A stretch of 64,000 nucleotides of DNA from Jeotgalibacillus terrae (lineage in GTDB: Bacteria; Bacillota; Bacilli; Bacillales; Jeotgalibacillaceae): positions 1-64,000 of the forward strand of contig NZ_JAFBDK010000012.1 in NCBI RefSeq assembly GCF_016908195.1, written 5' to 3'. How positions within the stretch are numbered: position 1 is the first letter of the stretch; the number at the start of each line of letters is the position of its first letter. Below, piece by piece: positions 49,134-58,602 of the stretch. The translations under genes were made by a program, and so were the position numbers. A model generated the notes under the pieces. The model did no database searches, was not told where the DNA came from, and saw only the letters and a program-made list of their open reading frames with translations.

Positions 49134-49225
49134 TGTACGAATGAACCTTTGCTTGGCATCGCGGTTACTCCGCCGTCTGCTCGGTAACAGGGGATTTTAA
49201 TAAAAATTACAGGAGGCTATTTATC
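49134..49225 (+). promoter_or_regulatory. Structured rpsO leader (S15 autoregulation candidate)
   Basis: About 90 nt. Two overlapping stems can form: GCGG (49161-49164) with CCGC (49170-49173), and GTTAC (49164-49168) with GTAAC (49184-49188). S15 is known to bind its own leader in several bacteria; here this is inferred. Confidence 0.5.
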
Positions 49226-49495
49226 ATGGCTATTACACAAGAACGTAAAAACGAAATTATTCAGGAATTCCGTACGCACGAAGGCGACACAGGATCTGTA
49301 GAAGTTCAGGTAGCAATTCTTACTGAAGACATCAACAACCTGAACCAGCACCTTCGCACTCATAAGAAAGACCACCACTCACGCCGCGGACTATTCAAAA
49401 TGGTAGGACGTCGCCGTAACCTGTTGACTTACCTTCGTAATAACGACGTAGCTCGTTACCGCGAACTGATCAACAAGCTTGGTCTTCGTCGATAA
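49226..49495 (+). CDS. rpsO: Ribosomal protein S15
   Basis: An 89-residue 30S protein that binds the central domain of 16S r[28 protein letters not shown] and [20 protein letters not shown] are conserved. CAGGAGGC precedes the ATG. Confidence 0.99.
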   Translation: MAITQERKNEIIQEFRTHEGDTGSVEVQVAILTEDINNLNQHLRTHKKDHHSRRGLFKMVGRRRNLLTYLRNNDVARYRELINKLGLRR

Positions 49496-49511
49496 GAATG
49501 AAGTAATGATG

Positions 49512-49537
49512 AAAAGCGGGCCTCGTCCCGCTTTTTT
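49512..49537 (+). terminator. Terminator after rpsO
   Basis: Stem AAAAGCGGG / CCCGCTTTT with loop CCTCGT, followed by further Ts. Confidence 0.92.
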
Positions 49538-49621
49538 ATTAGGATAAAAAAGCAAGTATTTGTACATAGTGAAAAGACGTATTGCAGATTTACTATGGTT
49601 AATGAAGAAAGGAGTTTTTAG

Positions 49622-51736
49622 ATGGATCAGAATAAACAAGTTTTTACAACCAACTGGGCAGGAAGAGAGCTTACAGTTGAAGTAGGTCAGCTCGCAAAGC
49701 AGGCAAGCGGTGCAGCTCTTATCCGTTATGGCGATACAGTCGTATTAAGTACAGCGGTTGGTTCTAAAGAGCCTAAACCACTGGACTTTTTCCCGTTAAC
49801 AGTCAACTATGAAGAGCGTATGTACTCAGTAGGTAAAATCCCGGGTGGATTTATTAAGCGTGAGGGTCGTCCAAGTGAACGTGCAGTTCTGACAAGCCGT
49901 CTGATTGACCGTCCAATCCGTCCTTTATTCCCTGATGGATTCCGTAACGATGTTCAGATCATGAGTATGGTCATGAGTGTGGATCAGGATTGCTCATCAG
50001 AAATGGCAGCAATGTTAGGTTCTTCACTTTCTCTAAGTGTATCTGATATTCCATTCGGCGGTCCGATTGCAGGCGTCATGGTTGGATTAATTGATGGAGA
50101 ATTCATTATTAATCCGACAATTGACCAGCAGAACAAGAGTGAGATGGAATTGATTGTTGCCGGTACGAAGGATGCAATCAACATGGTTGAAGCAGGAGCG
50201 TTTGAAGTATCAGAAGAGAAGATGCTTGAAGCGATTATGTTTGGACATGAAGAAATCAAAAAGCTGATTGCTTTCCAGGAAGAGATCGTTGCTGCGTGCG
50301 GTAAAGAGAAGCGTGAAATCGTATTAGCTGAGCTGAATGAAGATGTCGTCAGCAGAATGCAGGACATGGCTGGTGAAAAGCTGGTTTCAGCTGTTCAGAC
50401 ACATGAAAAGCATGCCAGAGATGAAGCAATCTCAGCGGTTAAAAAAGAAGTGCTTGCTGTCCTTGAAGAAGAGGAAGCTGGTGAGGATTACGTGAAGGAC
50501 GCGAAAAAAGCGCTTGATCAGATGGTCAAGGCTGAAGTACGCCGTCAAATCACTCAGGACAAGCTGCGCCCTGATGGCCGTAAGCCGAATGAAATCCGTC
50601 CGCTTTCTTCAGAAGTTGGAACACTTCCGAGAACACACGGATCAGGTCTATTCACACGTGGACAGACCCAGGCACTAAGTATTGCAACACTTGGACCTTT
50701 AGGTGACGTACAGATTATAGATGGCCTTGGGCTTGAGGAATCAAAACGTTTTATGCACCACTATAACTTCCCGTTATTCAGCGTTGGGGAAACTGGTCCA
50801 ATCAGAGGACCTGGCCGTCGTGAAATTGGTCACGGTGCCCTTGGTGAGCGCGCACTTGAGAAAGTACTTCCTGATGAAAAAGAATTCCCATACACGATCC
50901 GTCTTGTATCAGAAGTACTTGAATCAAATGGATCTACTTCACAGGCGAGTATCTGTGCAAGTACACTTGCAATGATGGATGCAGGTGTTCCGTTGAAAGC
51001 GCCTGTAGCAGGTATTGCAATGGGTCTTGTTAAATCAGGTGAAGATTATACAATCCTGACAGATATTCAGGGTATGGAAGATTTCCTTGGGGACATGGAC
51101 TTTAAAGTAGCAGGTACTGCAAAAGGTGTCACTGCACTTCAAATGGATATTAAAATTGATGGACTGACGAAAGAAATTCTTGAAGAAGCACTGATGCAGG
51201 CAAAAGAAGGCAGAATGCATATTCTTGATTCTATGCTCAGCACAATCAGCGAACCTAGAACAGAACTTTCAGAATACGCACCTAAAATTATCCAGCTGTC
51301 AATTAAGCCTGATAAAATCCGCGATGTAATTGGGCCGAGCGGTAAAACAATCAATAAGATTATTGAAGAAACAGGTGTTAAAATTGATATCGAGCAGGAT
51401 GGTACAGTCTTTATCGCATCAGCTGATTCTGAAATGAATGCGAAAGCGAAGCAGATCATTGAAGATATGGTGAGAGAAGCAAAAGTGGGTCAAAACTATC
51501 TTGGTAAGGTAAAACGCATTGAGAAGTTTGGTGCCTTTGTTGAGATCTTCAGCGGTAAAGATGGACTTGTCCATATCTCTGAACTGCAGGAAGAGCGTAC
51601 AAGCAAGGTTGAGGATGTTCTGTCACTTGGCGATCAGATCGAAGTGAAGGTTACAGAGATCGATAACCAGGGCAGAGTAAATCTTTCACGTAAAGCTGTA
51701 CTGAAAGAACAGAAAGAAAGAGAAGAACAGAAGTAA
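49622..51736 (+). CDS. pnp: Polyribonucleotide nucleotidyltransferase (PNPase)
   Basis: A 704-residue phosphorolytic 3'-5' exonuclease. Two RNase PH domains ([50 protein letters not shown]) flank a helical domain. A KH domain ([21 protein letters not shown]) and an S1 domain ([19 protein letters not shown]) end the protein. AAAGGAG precedes the ATG. Confidence 0.99.
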   Translation: MDQNKQVFTTNWAGRELTVEVGQLAKQASGAALIRYGDTVVLSTAVGSKEPKPLDFFPLTVNYEERMYSVGKIPGGFIKREGRPSERAVLTSRLIDRPIRPLFPDGFRNDVQIMSMVMSVDQDCSSEMAAMLGSSLSLSVSDIPFGGPIAGVMVGLIDGEFIINPTIDQQNKSEMELIVAGTKDAINMVEAGAFEVSEEKMLEAIMFGHEEIKKLIAFQEEIVAACGKEKREIVLAELNEDVVSRMQDMAGEKLVSAVQTHEKHARDEAISAVKKEVLAVLEEEEAGEDYVKDAKKALDQMVKAEVRRQITQDKLRPDGRKPNEIRPLSSEVGTLPRTHGSGLFTRGQTQALSIATLGPLGDVQIIDGLGLEESKRFMHHYNFPLFSVGETGPIRGPGRREIGHGALGERALEKVLPDEKEFPYTIRLVSEVLESNGSTSQASICASTLAMMDAGVPLKAPVAGIAMGLVKSGEDYTILTDIQGMEDFLGDMDFKVAGTAKGVTALQMDIKIDGLTKEILEEALMQAKEGRMHILDSMLSTISEPRTELSEYAPKIIQLSIKPDKIRDVIGPSGKTINKIIEETGVKIDIEQDGTVFIASADSEMNAKAKQIIEDMVREAKVGQNYLGKVKRIEKFGAFVEIFSGKDGLVHISELQEERTSKVEDVLSLGDQIEVKVTEIDNQGRVNLSRKAVLKEQKEREEQK

Positions 51737-51744
51737 GATAAAAG

Positions 51745-51765
51745 CCGGCTGCTTAGCCGGTTTTT
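51745..51765 (+). terminator. Terminator after pnp
   Basis: Stem CCGGCT / AGCCGG with GCTT loop, then TTTTTC. The 168-nt pnp-mlpA gap has no gene; ylxY, which sits here in B. subtilis, is absent. Confidence 0.8.
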
Positions 51766-51904
51766 CTATGCAGTTTAATTTAAATAATGGAATATAATAT
51801 TAAATGCTTACTTTTTGCACGATATAAAGCTTTTTTAAGTGAAAAATATCCCGAACCATAGTAGAATATTTCATTAAGTGCATTAAGTTTAGGAGATGTT
51901 TTTT

Positions 51905-53140
51905 ATGATTACACGTTACACCTGCAAAAATGGTCTGAGAATTGTGTATGAACATATCCCGTCAGTCAGATCTGCTGCAGTCGGCATATGGATAGGTACA
52001 GGCTCTAGAGATGAAACGCCGGAAAATAACGGGATCTCCCATTTTATTGAACATATGCTGTTCAAAGGAACCAAGGAACGTTCTGCAAGAAAAATTGCTG
52101 AGGAATTTGACAGAATTGGCGGGCATGTCAATGCATTCACGTCAAAAGAATATACATGCTTTTACGCAAAAGTGCTTGATAATCATGCGAAGCATGCGTT
52201 AGACGTGTTAGCAGATATGTTTTTTAACTCAGTCTACGACCCGGAAGAACTTGAAAAAGAAAAAAACGTCGTACTTGAGGAAATTAAGATGTATGAGGAT
52301 ACACCTGATGATATCGTTCATGATCTGCTTGGTGAAGCAGTCTATGGTAAGCATCCGCTTGGATATCCGATACTTGGTACAGAATCAACGCTGAAGTCCT
52401 TTACCAGTGAGGATCTGAAAAAATATGTATATGAGATGTATCGTCCTGAAGATGTGGTGATCTCAGCGGCAGGTAATATTGGACCTGATTTTATTAAGGA
52501 AATTGAATCATTGTTCGAAGATTATACATCTTCAATTGAAGATAAAAAAGATAATGAAATTCCTGAGTTTCACTACACTCATTTATCCAGGAGAAAAGAA
52601 ACTGAACAGGCACACCTGTGCCTCGGGTTTGATGGCTTGCCAATTGGACATGAGGATACGTACAGCCTGATTGTACTGAACAATGTACTCGGAGGCAGTA
52701 TGTCTTCACGGTTGTTTCAGGATGTACGTGAAGATAAGGGTCTTGCCTATTCAGTATTCTCATATCACTCGGCTCACCGGGACAGTGGTTTGCTGACAAT
52801 CTATGCAGGTACTGGTGCAGAACAGCTTGACGAACTGTATGATACGATCCAGTCGACCCTTTCAAAATTGAAAGCTGACGGTTTAACTGCGGATGAACTG
52901 GACTCTTCAAAGGAGCAGCTCAAAGGCAACCTCGTACTGGGGCTTGAAAGTACGAATGCGAGAATGAGCCGAAACGGCAAAAATGAACTGATGCTCGGCA
53001 GACACCGCTCGATGGATGAAATGATAGAAAAAATCGACCTGGTGTCCGAAGCGTCTGTCAAAAAAATTGCTGATCAAATTCTCGGCGGAAACTTCGCTTC
53101 ATCAGTTATCTCTCCCCATGGAGAAAAAGTTTCACTATGA
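51905..53140 (+). CDS. mlpA: M16 family zinc protease MlpA (YmxG)
   Basis: A 411-residue peptidase related to mitochondrial processing peptidase. The inverted zinc motif HFIEHML and a later conserved Glu are in the N-terminal half; VLGGSMSSRLFQDVREDKGLAYSV is the family's second conserved block. ATG 51905 lies 9 nt after AGGAG (51891-51895); the ATG at 51896 directly abuts that SD. MlpA represses extracellular protease expression in B. subtilis. Confidence 0.95.
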   Translation: MITRYTCKNGLRIVYEHIPSVRSAAVGIWIGTGSRDETPENNGISHFIEHMLFKGTKERSARKIAEEFDRIGGHVNAFTSKEYTCFYAKVLDNHAKHALDVLADMFFNSVYDPEELEKEKNVVLEEIKMYEDTPDDIVHDLLGEAVYGKHPLGYPILGTESTLKSFTSEDLKKYVYEMYRPEDVVISAAGNIGPDFIKEIESLFEDYTSSIEDKKDNEIPEFHYTHLSRRKETEQAHLCLGFDGLPIGHEDTYSLIVLNNVLGGSMSSRLFQDVREDKGLAYSVFSYHSAHRDSGLLTIYAGTGAEQLDELYDTIQSTLSKLKADGLTADELDSSKEQLKGNLVLGLESTNARMSRNGKNELMLGRHRSMDEMIEKIDLVSEASVKKIADQILGGNFASSVISPHGEKVSL

Positions 53141-53162
53141 ACTTTATAATGATTATAACAGG

Positions 53163-53192
53163 AGCCTGGACACTGATGTCCGGGCTTTTTTT
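53163..53192 (+). terminator. Terminator after mlpA
   Basis: Stem AGCCTGGACA / TGTCCGGGCT (one U-G pair), loop CTGA, followed by a run of Ts. Confidence 0.88.
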
Positions 53193-53240
53193 ATTTTGGC
53201 TATGATTAATAAAGTCTAACCTTGTTTTAGTACATCTGGT

Positions 53241-53303
53241 GATTGCAGCGGAAGGGGACCGACTCCAGCAGGGCTCACCGCACGCGCTGCGTAAATCGCC
53301 AGC
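53241..53303. repeat. GC-rich remnant of a Bacillaceae intergenic repeat
   Basis: About 67% GC (40 of 60 bases at 53241-53300) in an AT-rich gap. The order GATTGCAGCGGAAGG, GACTCCAGCAGGG, CTCACCGCACGC resembles blocks of a widespread repeat around Bacillaceae genes (GATTGGAGCGGAAGG...GCGACTCC...CTCACCGCCCGC, from memory). The second half of the usual dyad is missing, so it would be a decayed or truncated copy. Confidence 0.45.
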
Positions 53304-53385
53304 AAGCTTTAATATAGTCTTTATTTATATGTACTTGTTTCGTGGCATACATATAATGAAACAGCTCTTAAAGGAGGCCTTTTTA

Positions 53386-53670
53386 ATGAGAATGAGTGAA
53401 TTGTACAGAAAAGAAATTATTGATATCAATCAGGCAGAACGGATGGGTGTACTGGGTAATGCAGACATCGAATTTGATGAAAGTACGGGAGAATTGGTTA
53501 ATCTGCTCATTCCATCAGGGAAATCAAACCCATTTAACCGGGCAAAAGAAGAATATGCGATTCCATGGAAAAACGTCCATGCAGTCGGTAAAGATTTAAT
53601 ACTGATAAGCTCAAATCGTTCACAAGATGATCAGCAATTACATACAATACCGGAGAATAATGATGAATGA
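53386..53670 (+). CDS. ymxH: YlmC/YmxH family sporulation protein
   Basis: A 94-residue PRC-barrel-like protein. MRMSELYRKEIIDINQAERMGVLGNADIEFDE matches YmxH. It is longer at the C-terminus than the B. subtilis protein, with a polar tail. ATG 53386 lies 8 nt after AAGGAGG (53371-53377). An in-frame extension reaching 53239 would translate the upstream GC-rich repeat and is rejected. It precedes dpaA as in other spore formers. Confidence 0.9.
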   Translation: MRMSELYRKEIIDINQAERMGVLGNADIEFDESTGELVNLLIPSGKSNPFNRAKEEYAIPWKNVHAVGKDLILISSNRSQDDQQLHTIPENNDE

Positions 53671-53685
53671 AGTGAGTGTGATGGT

Positions 53686-54570
53686 ATGGTCAATGAGAAG
53701 TTATACCGCAAAAAGGCAGCGGTGATCGGTGGAGATGCCAGACAGCTTGTCATTGCTGAAAAATTGTGTGAAATAGGTGCTGAAGTATATCTCTGTGGAT
53801 TTGATCAGCTGAACATGACAGAACCCGGTTACAGAAAAGCGAAGATTGATGAGATCCCATTTAACAGTTTGGATGCGATCATTTTTCCTGTGAGTGGAAT
53901 CAGCTCCTCAGGTGAAATAAGATCCTCTTTCAGCGCTGAAAATCTGTCAATAGATTATGAACAATTGGATCAGCTGCATGAAAACTGCCTGATTTTCTCA
54001 GGAATCAGAACGCCATGGACAGAACGGAGCAATAAAAAATTCATCTATTTATTTGAAGAGGATGCTATTGCGATTTCAAATTCTATTCCAACTGCTGAAG
54101 GCATCCTCTGGCTGATTATTCAGCATACTGATTACACCATTCATGGATCAGACATTGTGATAACCGGTGGAGGGAGAGTTGGCATAACGCTTGCAAGAGT
54201 GCTTCATTCCCTCTGTGCCAATGTTACAGCTCTTTCTTCAGTTAAAACAGAAATAGCCAGACTGAATGAAATCGGAGTTGACGGGAAGCATTTAAAAGAT
54301 TTGAACAGATTTATTGCGCAGGCTGATATCTGGGTCAATACAATTCCATCGGATACAATCATAACCGAAAATGCGATGTCAGCCTGCAAACCTGGGATTT
54401 TTTTAATAGAACTGGCTTCTGATCCTTCGATTGAACAGCGCAGGATTGCAAGTAAAATGAATCTTCAATATCTTGAGGCGCCGAGCCTTCCCGGTATGGT
54501 GGCACCAAAAACTGCTGGTGAAATACTTGCAGAGGCGATTCTCGATCTGGTCATTGAAAAAGGAGGATAA
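53686..54570 (+). CDS. dpaA: Dipicolinate synthase subunit A
   Basis: A 294-residue dehydrogenase-like subunit that, with DpaB, turns dihydrodipicolinate into dipicolinic acid in the mother cell during sporulation. The NAD(P)-binding Rossmann motif is VITGGGRVGITLARVL (about residues 155-170). The SD before ATG 53686 is weak, which is odd beside its neighbours. It is also called spoVFA. The length is normal. Confidence 0.95.
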   Translation: MVNEKLYRKKAAVIGGDARQLVIAEKLCEIGAEVYLCGFDQLNMTEPGYRKAKIDEIPFNSLDAIIFPVSGISSSGEIRSSFSAENLSIDYEQLDQLHENCLIFSGIRTPWTERSNKKFIYLFEEDAIAISNSIPTAEGILWLIIQHTDYTIHGSDIVITGGGRVGITLARVLHSLCANVTALSSVKTEIARLNEIGVDGKHLKDLNRFIAQADIWVNTIPSDTIITENAMSACKPGIFLIELASDPSIEQRRIASKMNLQYLEAPSLPGMVAPKTAGEILAEAILDLVIEKGG

Positions 54571-54573
54571 ACA

Positions 54574-55167
54574 GTGTTAGAAAATAAGAGAATAGGTTTC
54601 GGTTTTACAGGTTCCCATTGTACGTACCATTTAGTATTGCCTCAATTAATCAGATTAAAGGAATTGGGAGCAGAAATTGTACCAGTCGTCAGTTATACAA
54701 TGCAGACAACAGATACACGGTTTGGTGAAGGGGAGGAATGGGTTCAAAAAATAGAAAAAGCTGCAGGAGCAAAATGTATCAGAACCATTCCGGACGCAGA
54801 ACCACTTGGCCCTGTGAAGCCATTAGACTGCATGGTGGTTGCGCCATTGACAGGGAATTCACTGTCAAAGCTTGCAAATGCACTGACAGACTCTCCGGTA
54901 CTAATGGCGGCAAAGGCCACTATGCGTAATCATAAGCCGGTAGTAGCTGCAATTTCGACCAATGATGGTCTTGGATTAAACGGTGTGAACCTCATGAGAC
55001 TGATGGCAGCGAAAAATCTGTATTTCGTTCCTTTCAGTCAGGATGATCCTGAGAATAAGCCTAATTCCCTTGTGGCACATATGGATGAGATCCCGGAAAC
55101 TGTCATTCAGGCGCTAAAAGGCAAACAGCTCCAGCCGGTTATCACTTTATTAAATAAAAGAGATTGA
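54574..55167 (+). CDS. dpaB: Dipicolinate synthase subunit B (flavoprotein)
   Basis: A 197-residue flavoprotein partner of DpaA. RIGFGFTGSHCTYHLVLPQL and CMVVAPLTGNSLSKLANALTDSPVLMAAKATMR are typical of this HFCD-like fold. It starts with GTG at 54574 after AAAGGAGG, three nt past dpaA. It is also called spoVFB. The stop codon overlaps the asd promoter. Confidence 0.95.
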   Translation: MLENKRIGFGFTGSHCTYHLVLPQLIRLKELGAEIVPVVSYTMQTTDTRFGEGEEWVQKIEKAAGAKCIRTIPDAEPLGPVKPLDCMVVAPLTGNSLSKLANALTDSPVLMAAKATMRNHKPVVAAISTNDGLGLNGVNLMRLMAAKNLYFVPFSQDDPENKPNSLVAHMDEIPETVIQALKGKQLQPVITLLNKRD

Positions 55168-55193
55168 GAAAAGGAAAGCATAAATGATACAAT
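55164..55193 (+). promoter_or_regulatory. Promoter of asd-dapG-dapA
   Basis: TTGAGA (55164-55169), 18-nt spacer, TACAAT (55188-55193) preceded by TGA (extended -10). It begins inside the dpaB stop, so the vegetative diaminopimelate genes have a start separate from the sporulation genes. Confidence 0.7.
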
Positions 55194-55267
55194 GTGTTGT
55201 ATGAATACACATTAGTGCTTTACCTGTCTAACGCATTACAGGGAAAGAGTGGAAGGGAGTTTTGTAA

Positions 55268-56311
55268 ATGAAGGGTACAGGATATAACGTAGCAGTAGTA
55301 GGAGCAACAGGAGCAGTAGGAACTCAGATGCTCGCAATGCTTGAGCAGAGGAATTTTCCGGTTGAATCAATTAAACTCCTTTCTTCTGCAAGATCAGCAG
55401 GACAGACAATTCAATTCAATGGGGCACCGGTAACAGTTGAAGAAGCAACACCGGAAAGCTTTGATGGCGTGCAGATAGCACTGTTTTCAGCAGGAGGCAG
55501 CATTTCAAAGAAACTGGCACCTGAAGCTGCAAAACGCGGTGCGATTGTCATTGACAATACGAGTGCCTTCAGAATGGATGAAGATGTGCCACTCGTAGTT
55601 CCTGAGGTAAACGAACTTGATCTTCAGCATCATAAAGGGATCATTGCGAACCCGAACTGTTCGACCATTCAAATGGTTGCAGCGCTTGAACCGATCAGAA
55701 AAGAATTGGGTCTTGAGAAAGTAATTGTTTCGACATATCAGGCTGTGTCAGGAGCGGGTGTGCAGGCAATTGATGAAATGAAAGAACAATCACAGGCTAT
55801 TTTGAACGGGGAAGAGCCAAAGGCCAGTGTTTTACCGGTAAAAGGAGATAAAAAGCATTACCAGATTGCATTCAATGCAGTGCCGCAAATTGATGTCTTT
55901 GATACAAATGGCTATACGTTTGAAGAAATGAAAATGATTAACGAAACGAAAAAAATTATGCATATGCCTACATTGAAAGTGTCAGCTACATGTGTGAGAT
56001 TACCAGTCGAGACCGGTCACGCGGAGTCAGTTTATATAGAAGTATCAGAAAAAGGAAAAAATACAGCAGATATCCACCGTATTCTCTCAGAAGCAACGGG
56101 TATTACACTGCAGGATAACCCTGATCAGCAGGAGTATCCAATGCCGAGCACTGCTGCAGGTAAAACCGATGTATTCGTGGGAAGAGTACGAAAAGATCCT
56201 GACGAAGACCATGGCTTCCATATGTGGATCGTTTCAGATAACTTATTAAAAGGAGCTGCGTGGAACTCAGTACAGATCGCAGAGAGTCTGATCAAACTTA
56301 AACTCGTATAA
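55268..56311 (+). CDS. asd: Aspartate-semialdehyde dehydrogenase
   Basis: A 347-residue enzyme that reduces aspartyl phosphate to the semialdehyde. NADP binding is seen in [13 protein letters not shown], the catalytic Cys in [10 protein letters not shown], and the His region in [22 protein letters not shown] lies before the ATG. It feeds threonine, methionine, lysine and dipicolinate synthesis. Confidence 0.98.
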   Translation: MKGTGYNVAVVGATGAVGTQMLAMLEQRNFPVESIKLLSSARSAGQTIQFNGAPVTVEEATPESFDGVQIALFSAGGSISKKLAPEAAKRGAIVIDNTSAFRMDEDVPLVVPEVNELDLQHHKGIIANPNCSTIQMVAALEPIRKELGLEKVIVSTYQAVSGAGVQAIDEMKEQSQAILNGEEPKASVLPVKGDKKHYQIAFNAVPQIDVFDTNGYTFEEMKMINETKKIMHMPTLKVSATCVRLPVETGHAESVYIEVSEKGKNTADIHRILSEATGITLQDNPDQQEYPMPSTAAGKTDVFVGRVRKDPDEDHGFHMWIVSDNLLKGAAWNSVQIAESLIKLKLV

Positions 56312-56343
56312 CTGTCACGCGCTTTTAAGAGAGGAGCGTTACT

Positions 56344-57525
56344 TTGCCAATTTCAGTACTGAAATTTGGTGGAACGTCGCTATCAGACTCATGGAAAAGA
56401 GAGCAGGCAGTATCCTGTGTAAAAAGGGAACTCGAACTCGAAAATCAGGTGATTATTGTCGTATCAGCTATCGGGAGAATAGGAGCACCGTATTCCACAG
56501 ATACGCTGTTATCGCTTGCTGAACCGCTGAGTATACCGCCTCATCAGAGATCACTGCTGCTTTCATGCGGAGAAATCATATCAGCGGCTATATTCTCTTC
56601 AGCCCTGCATCATGCCGGAGTTGAGTGTGAGATCCTGACAGGAAAACAGGCAGGTCTGAAAACAGACAATGTGTATGATGCTGATATCTGTTCAATGAAT
56701 ACACACTCAGTTTTCACTGAATTGCAGCAGACTGATGTCATCATCATTCCGGGCTTTCAGGGGGAAGATCAGTATGGCAGGGTTGCCACATTGGGCCGCG
56801 GAGGCAGTGATACGTCTGCCTGTGCGATTGCAGCAAGTGTGAGCGCCTTATACTGCAAATTATATACAGATGTTGCGGGAATTATGAGTGGGGATCCAAG
56901 AATTGTTGATCAGGCAAAAATAGTTCAATCCCTATCTTATGACGAAGCTTTTCATATTGCTCATCAGGGAGCAAAAGTGATTCATCCTAAAGCAGTTGAA
57001 TGGGCCAGAAAAGGCAATATTCCGGTATGGACCGGGGATCTTTCGGATGATGGCGGGACATGGATTGGTCTGCATCCCCGGACAGAATCAGTTCATTCCG
57101 TTACAGCAATTGATCACCTCGTACAGATTGCAGTACAGGCACAGGATTGCGATGCAATATTCAGAATGCTGGCTGAAAAAAATATCAGTATAGACCTGAT
57201 ATCCATTCAGCCGATTGAAGTGAAATTTACTATACATCAGGATGATTATCCTGAATTAAAACGTACTTTAGATGAACAGCATATTTATTTTAAAAGCAGA
57301 CATCATGTTTCAAAAGTTGCCCTGATCGGAACGCGGATCGCCGGCCGGCCGGGTGTGGCTTCTTCTATCGTGTCACTGCTGACTAAAAGCAATATTAACA
57401 TCTGGCAGACAGCTGATAGTCATATGACTTTCTGGGTACTTGTGGATCATGCAGATTCAGAGCATGCCCAGCAGCTTCTCCATCAATTTTTTATTAATCC
57501 AGAACCAGCAACCGTACAGGAGTGA
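56344..57525 (+). CDS. dapG: Aspartate kinase DapG
   Basis: A 393-residue aspartokinase of the DAP-sensitive class. Kinase motif KFGGTSLSDSW lies at the start, TLGRGGSDTSACAIA at the nucleotide site, and two ACT domains form the C-terminus (about residues 255-385). It starts with TTG at 56344, 7 nt after AGAGGAG. The end overlaps the SD of dapA. Confidence 0.95.
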   Translation: MPISVLKFGGTSLSDSWKREQAVSCVKRELELENQVIIVVSAIGRIGAPYSTDTLLSLAEPLSIPPHQRSLLLSCGEIISAAIFSSALHHAGVECEILTGKQAGLKTDNVYDADICSMNTHSVFTELQQTDVIIIPGFQGEDQYGRVATLGRGGSDTSACAIAASVSALYCKLYTDVAGIMSGDPRIVDQAKIVQSLSYDEAFHIAHQGAKVIHPKAVEWARKGNIPVWTGDLSDDGGTWIGLHPRTESVHSVTAIDHLVQIAVQAQDCDAIFRMLAEKNISIDLISIQPIEVKFTIHQDDYPELKRTLDEQHIYFKSRHHVSKVALIGTRIAGRPGVASSIVSLLTKSNINIWQTADSHMTFWVLVDHADSEHAQQLLHQFFINPEPATVQE

Positions 57526-57530
57526 AGAAA

Positions 57531-58424
57531 ATGAACTTTGGCAGAGTTTCAACTGCAATGGCTACTCCATTTGACCAGGAAAATAATATTGATAACAGCA
57601 GGTTGGAAAAGCTGATCAATTATTTAATAGAAAATGGCACCGACTCCCTTGTTGTAGCAGGAACCACGGGGGAATCGCCGACACTGTCTTTTGAAGAAAA
57701 AATCAATTTGTTCAAGCAGACTGTAAAAATAGTTAACGGCAGGATACCGGTTGTAGCCGGAACAGGGACGAATAATACTGAATCAACAATCAAGTTGACA
57801 CTCGCAGCAAAAGAAGCAGGAGTAGACGCAATTATGCTTGTCGCTCCTTACTACAGTAAACCGAGCCAGAAAGGCTTGTTCCAGCATTTCACTAAGGTAG
57901 CTGAAAAAGTGGATCTCCCGGTGATGATATACAATATACCAGGGCGTTCTGCTGTTAATATTGAGCCCGGGACGATAATTGAATTGTCCAAAGTACCTAA
58001 TATAACAGCAGTTAAAGAAGCGAGCGGCAGCCTCGATCAGATGACTGAAATTATTGCAGGAACAGATGAGAACTTTTCTGTCTACAGCGGTGATGACGGC
58101 CTGACACTTCCGCTTCTTTCAATCGGTGGTGCTGGTGTTGTATCTGTTACATCACATGTAGCAGGAAATGAAATGCAGGAAATGATCCGTTTATTTCAAG
58201 CAGGAGAGCTGGCAAAAGCAGCAAAGATTCATCAAAAACTCCTGCCGCTTACAAGAGCATTATTTGCTCAGCCAAGCCCGGCACCTGTTAAGGCGGTATT
58301 AAATCAAAAAGGTATTCAATGCGGAGGCGTGCGACTGCCACTTATTGAACTCGATGAAAATGAAGCGCAGTCTTTAACTGCTTCAGTTGAAAAGTTTGAA
58401 GCACACATGAAAGATATTGACTAA
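57531..58424 (+). CDS. dapA: 4-hydroxy-tetrahydrodipicolinate synthase
   Basis: A 297-residue lyase that condenses pyruvate and aspartate semialdehyde, the first step toward lysine and dipicolinate. NGTDSLVVAGTTGESPTL, YNIPGRS (catalytic Tyr) and AVKEASG (Schiff-base Lys) are conserved. ATG 57531 aligns with B. subtilis MNFGNVSTAM and is 8 nt after AGGAG; the GTG at 57522 lies on the SD. Confidence 0.98.
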   Translation: MNFGRVSTAMATPFDQENNIDNSRLEKLINYLIENGTDSLVVAGTTGESPTLSFEEKINLFKQTVKIVNGRIPVVAGTGTNNTESTIKLTLAAKEAGVDAIMLVAPYYSKPSQKGLFQHFTKVAEKVDLPVMIYNIPGRSAVNIEPGTIIELSKVPNITAVKEASGSLDQMTEIIAGTDENFSVYSGDDGLTLPLLSIGGAGVVSVTSHVAGNEMQEMIRLFQAGELAKAAKIHQKLLPLTRALFAQPSPAPVKAVLNQKGIQCGGVRLPLIELDENEAQSLTASVEKFEAHMKDID

Positions 58425-58436
58425 GATCCAACAGGC

Positions 58437-58471
58437 AGGTCTTTTTCCAATTCGGAAAAAGACCTTTTTGA
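58437..58471 (+). terminator. Terminator after dapA
   Basis: A 12-bp stem AGGTCTTTTTCC / GGAAAAAGACCT with loop AATTC, followed by Ts. Confidence 0.9.
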
Positions 58472-58521
58472 TTAATGACGGCCAAAAAGGCGACTTTCAT
58501 AGAGCCGAGGTGATAAATACG

Positions 58522-58550
58522 TGTACAGTTTTCCAAACTTACAGTATAAT
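58522..58550 (+). promoter_or_regulatory. Promoter of rnjB
   Basis: A perfect -10 TATAAT at 58545-58550 lies 17 nt after TGTACA (58522-58527), a partial -35. It lies in the 178-nt dapA-rnjB gap downstream of the terminator. Confidence 0.6.
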
Positions 58551-58602
58551 GAACACAGCTGTTTCAAAAGGTCGGATAACATTTTTGTAGGAGGAAATCA
58601 GT

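Noticed and set aside
53333-53358. Sporulation (SigK or SigE) promoter before ymxH, AC...CATATAATG or CATACATA
   Set aside because: Spacing (15) and one or more -10 bases do not fit either consensus well. The idea is biologically sensible for dpaAB but not supported enough to annotate.
53239-53385. N-terminal extension of ymxH
   Set aside because: The extension translates the GC-rich repeat and has no homology; a strong SD sets the start at 53386.
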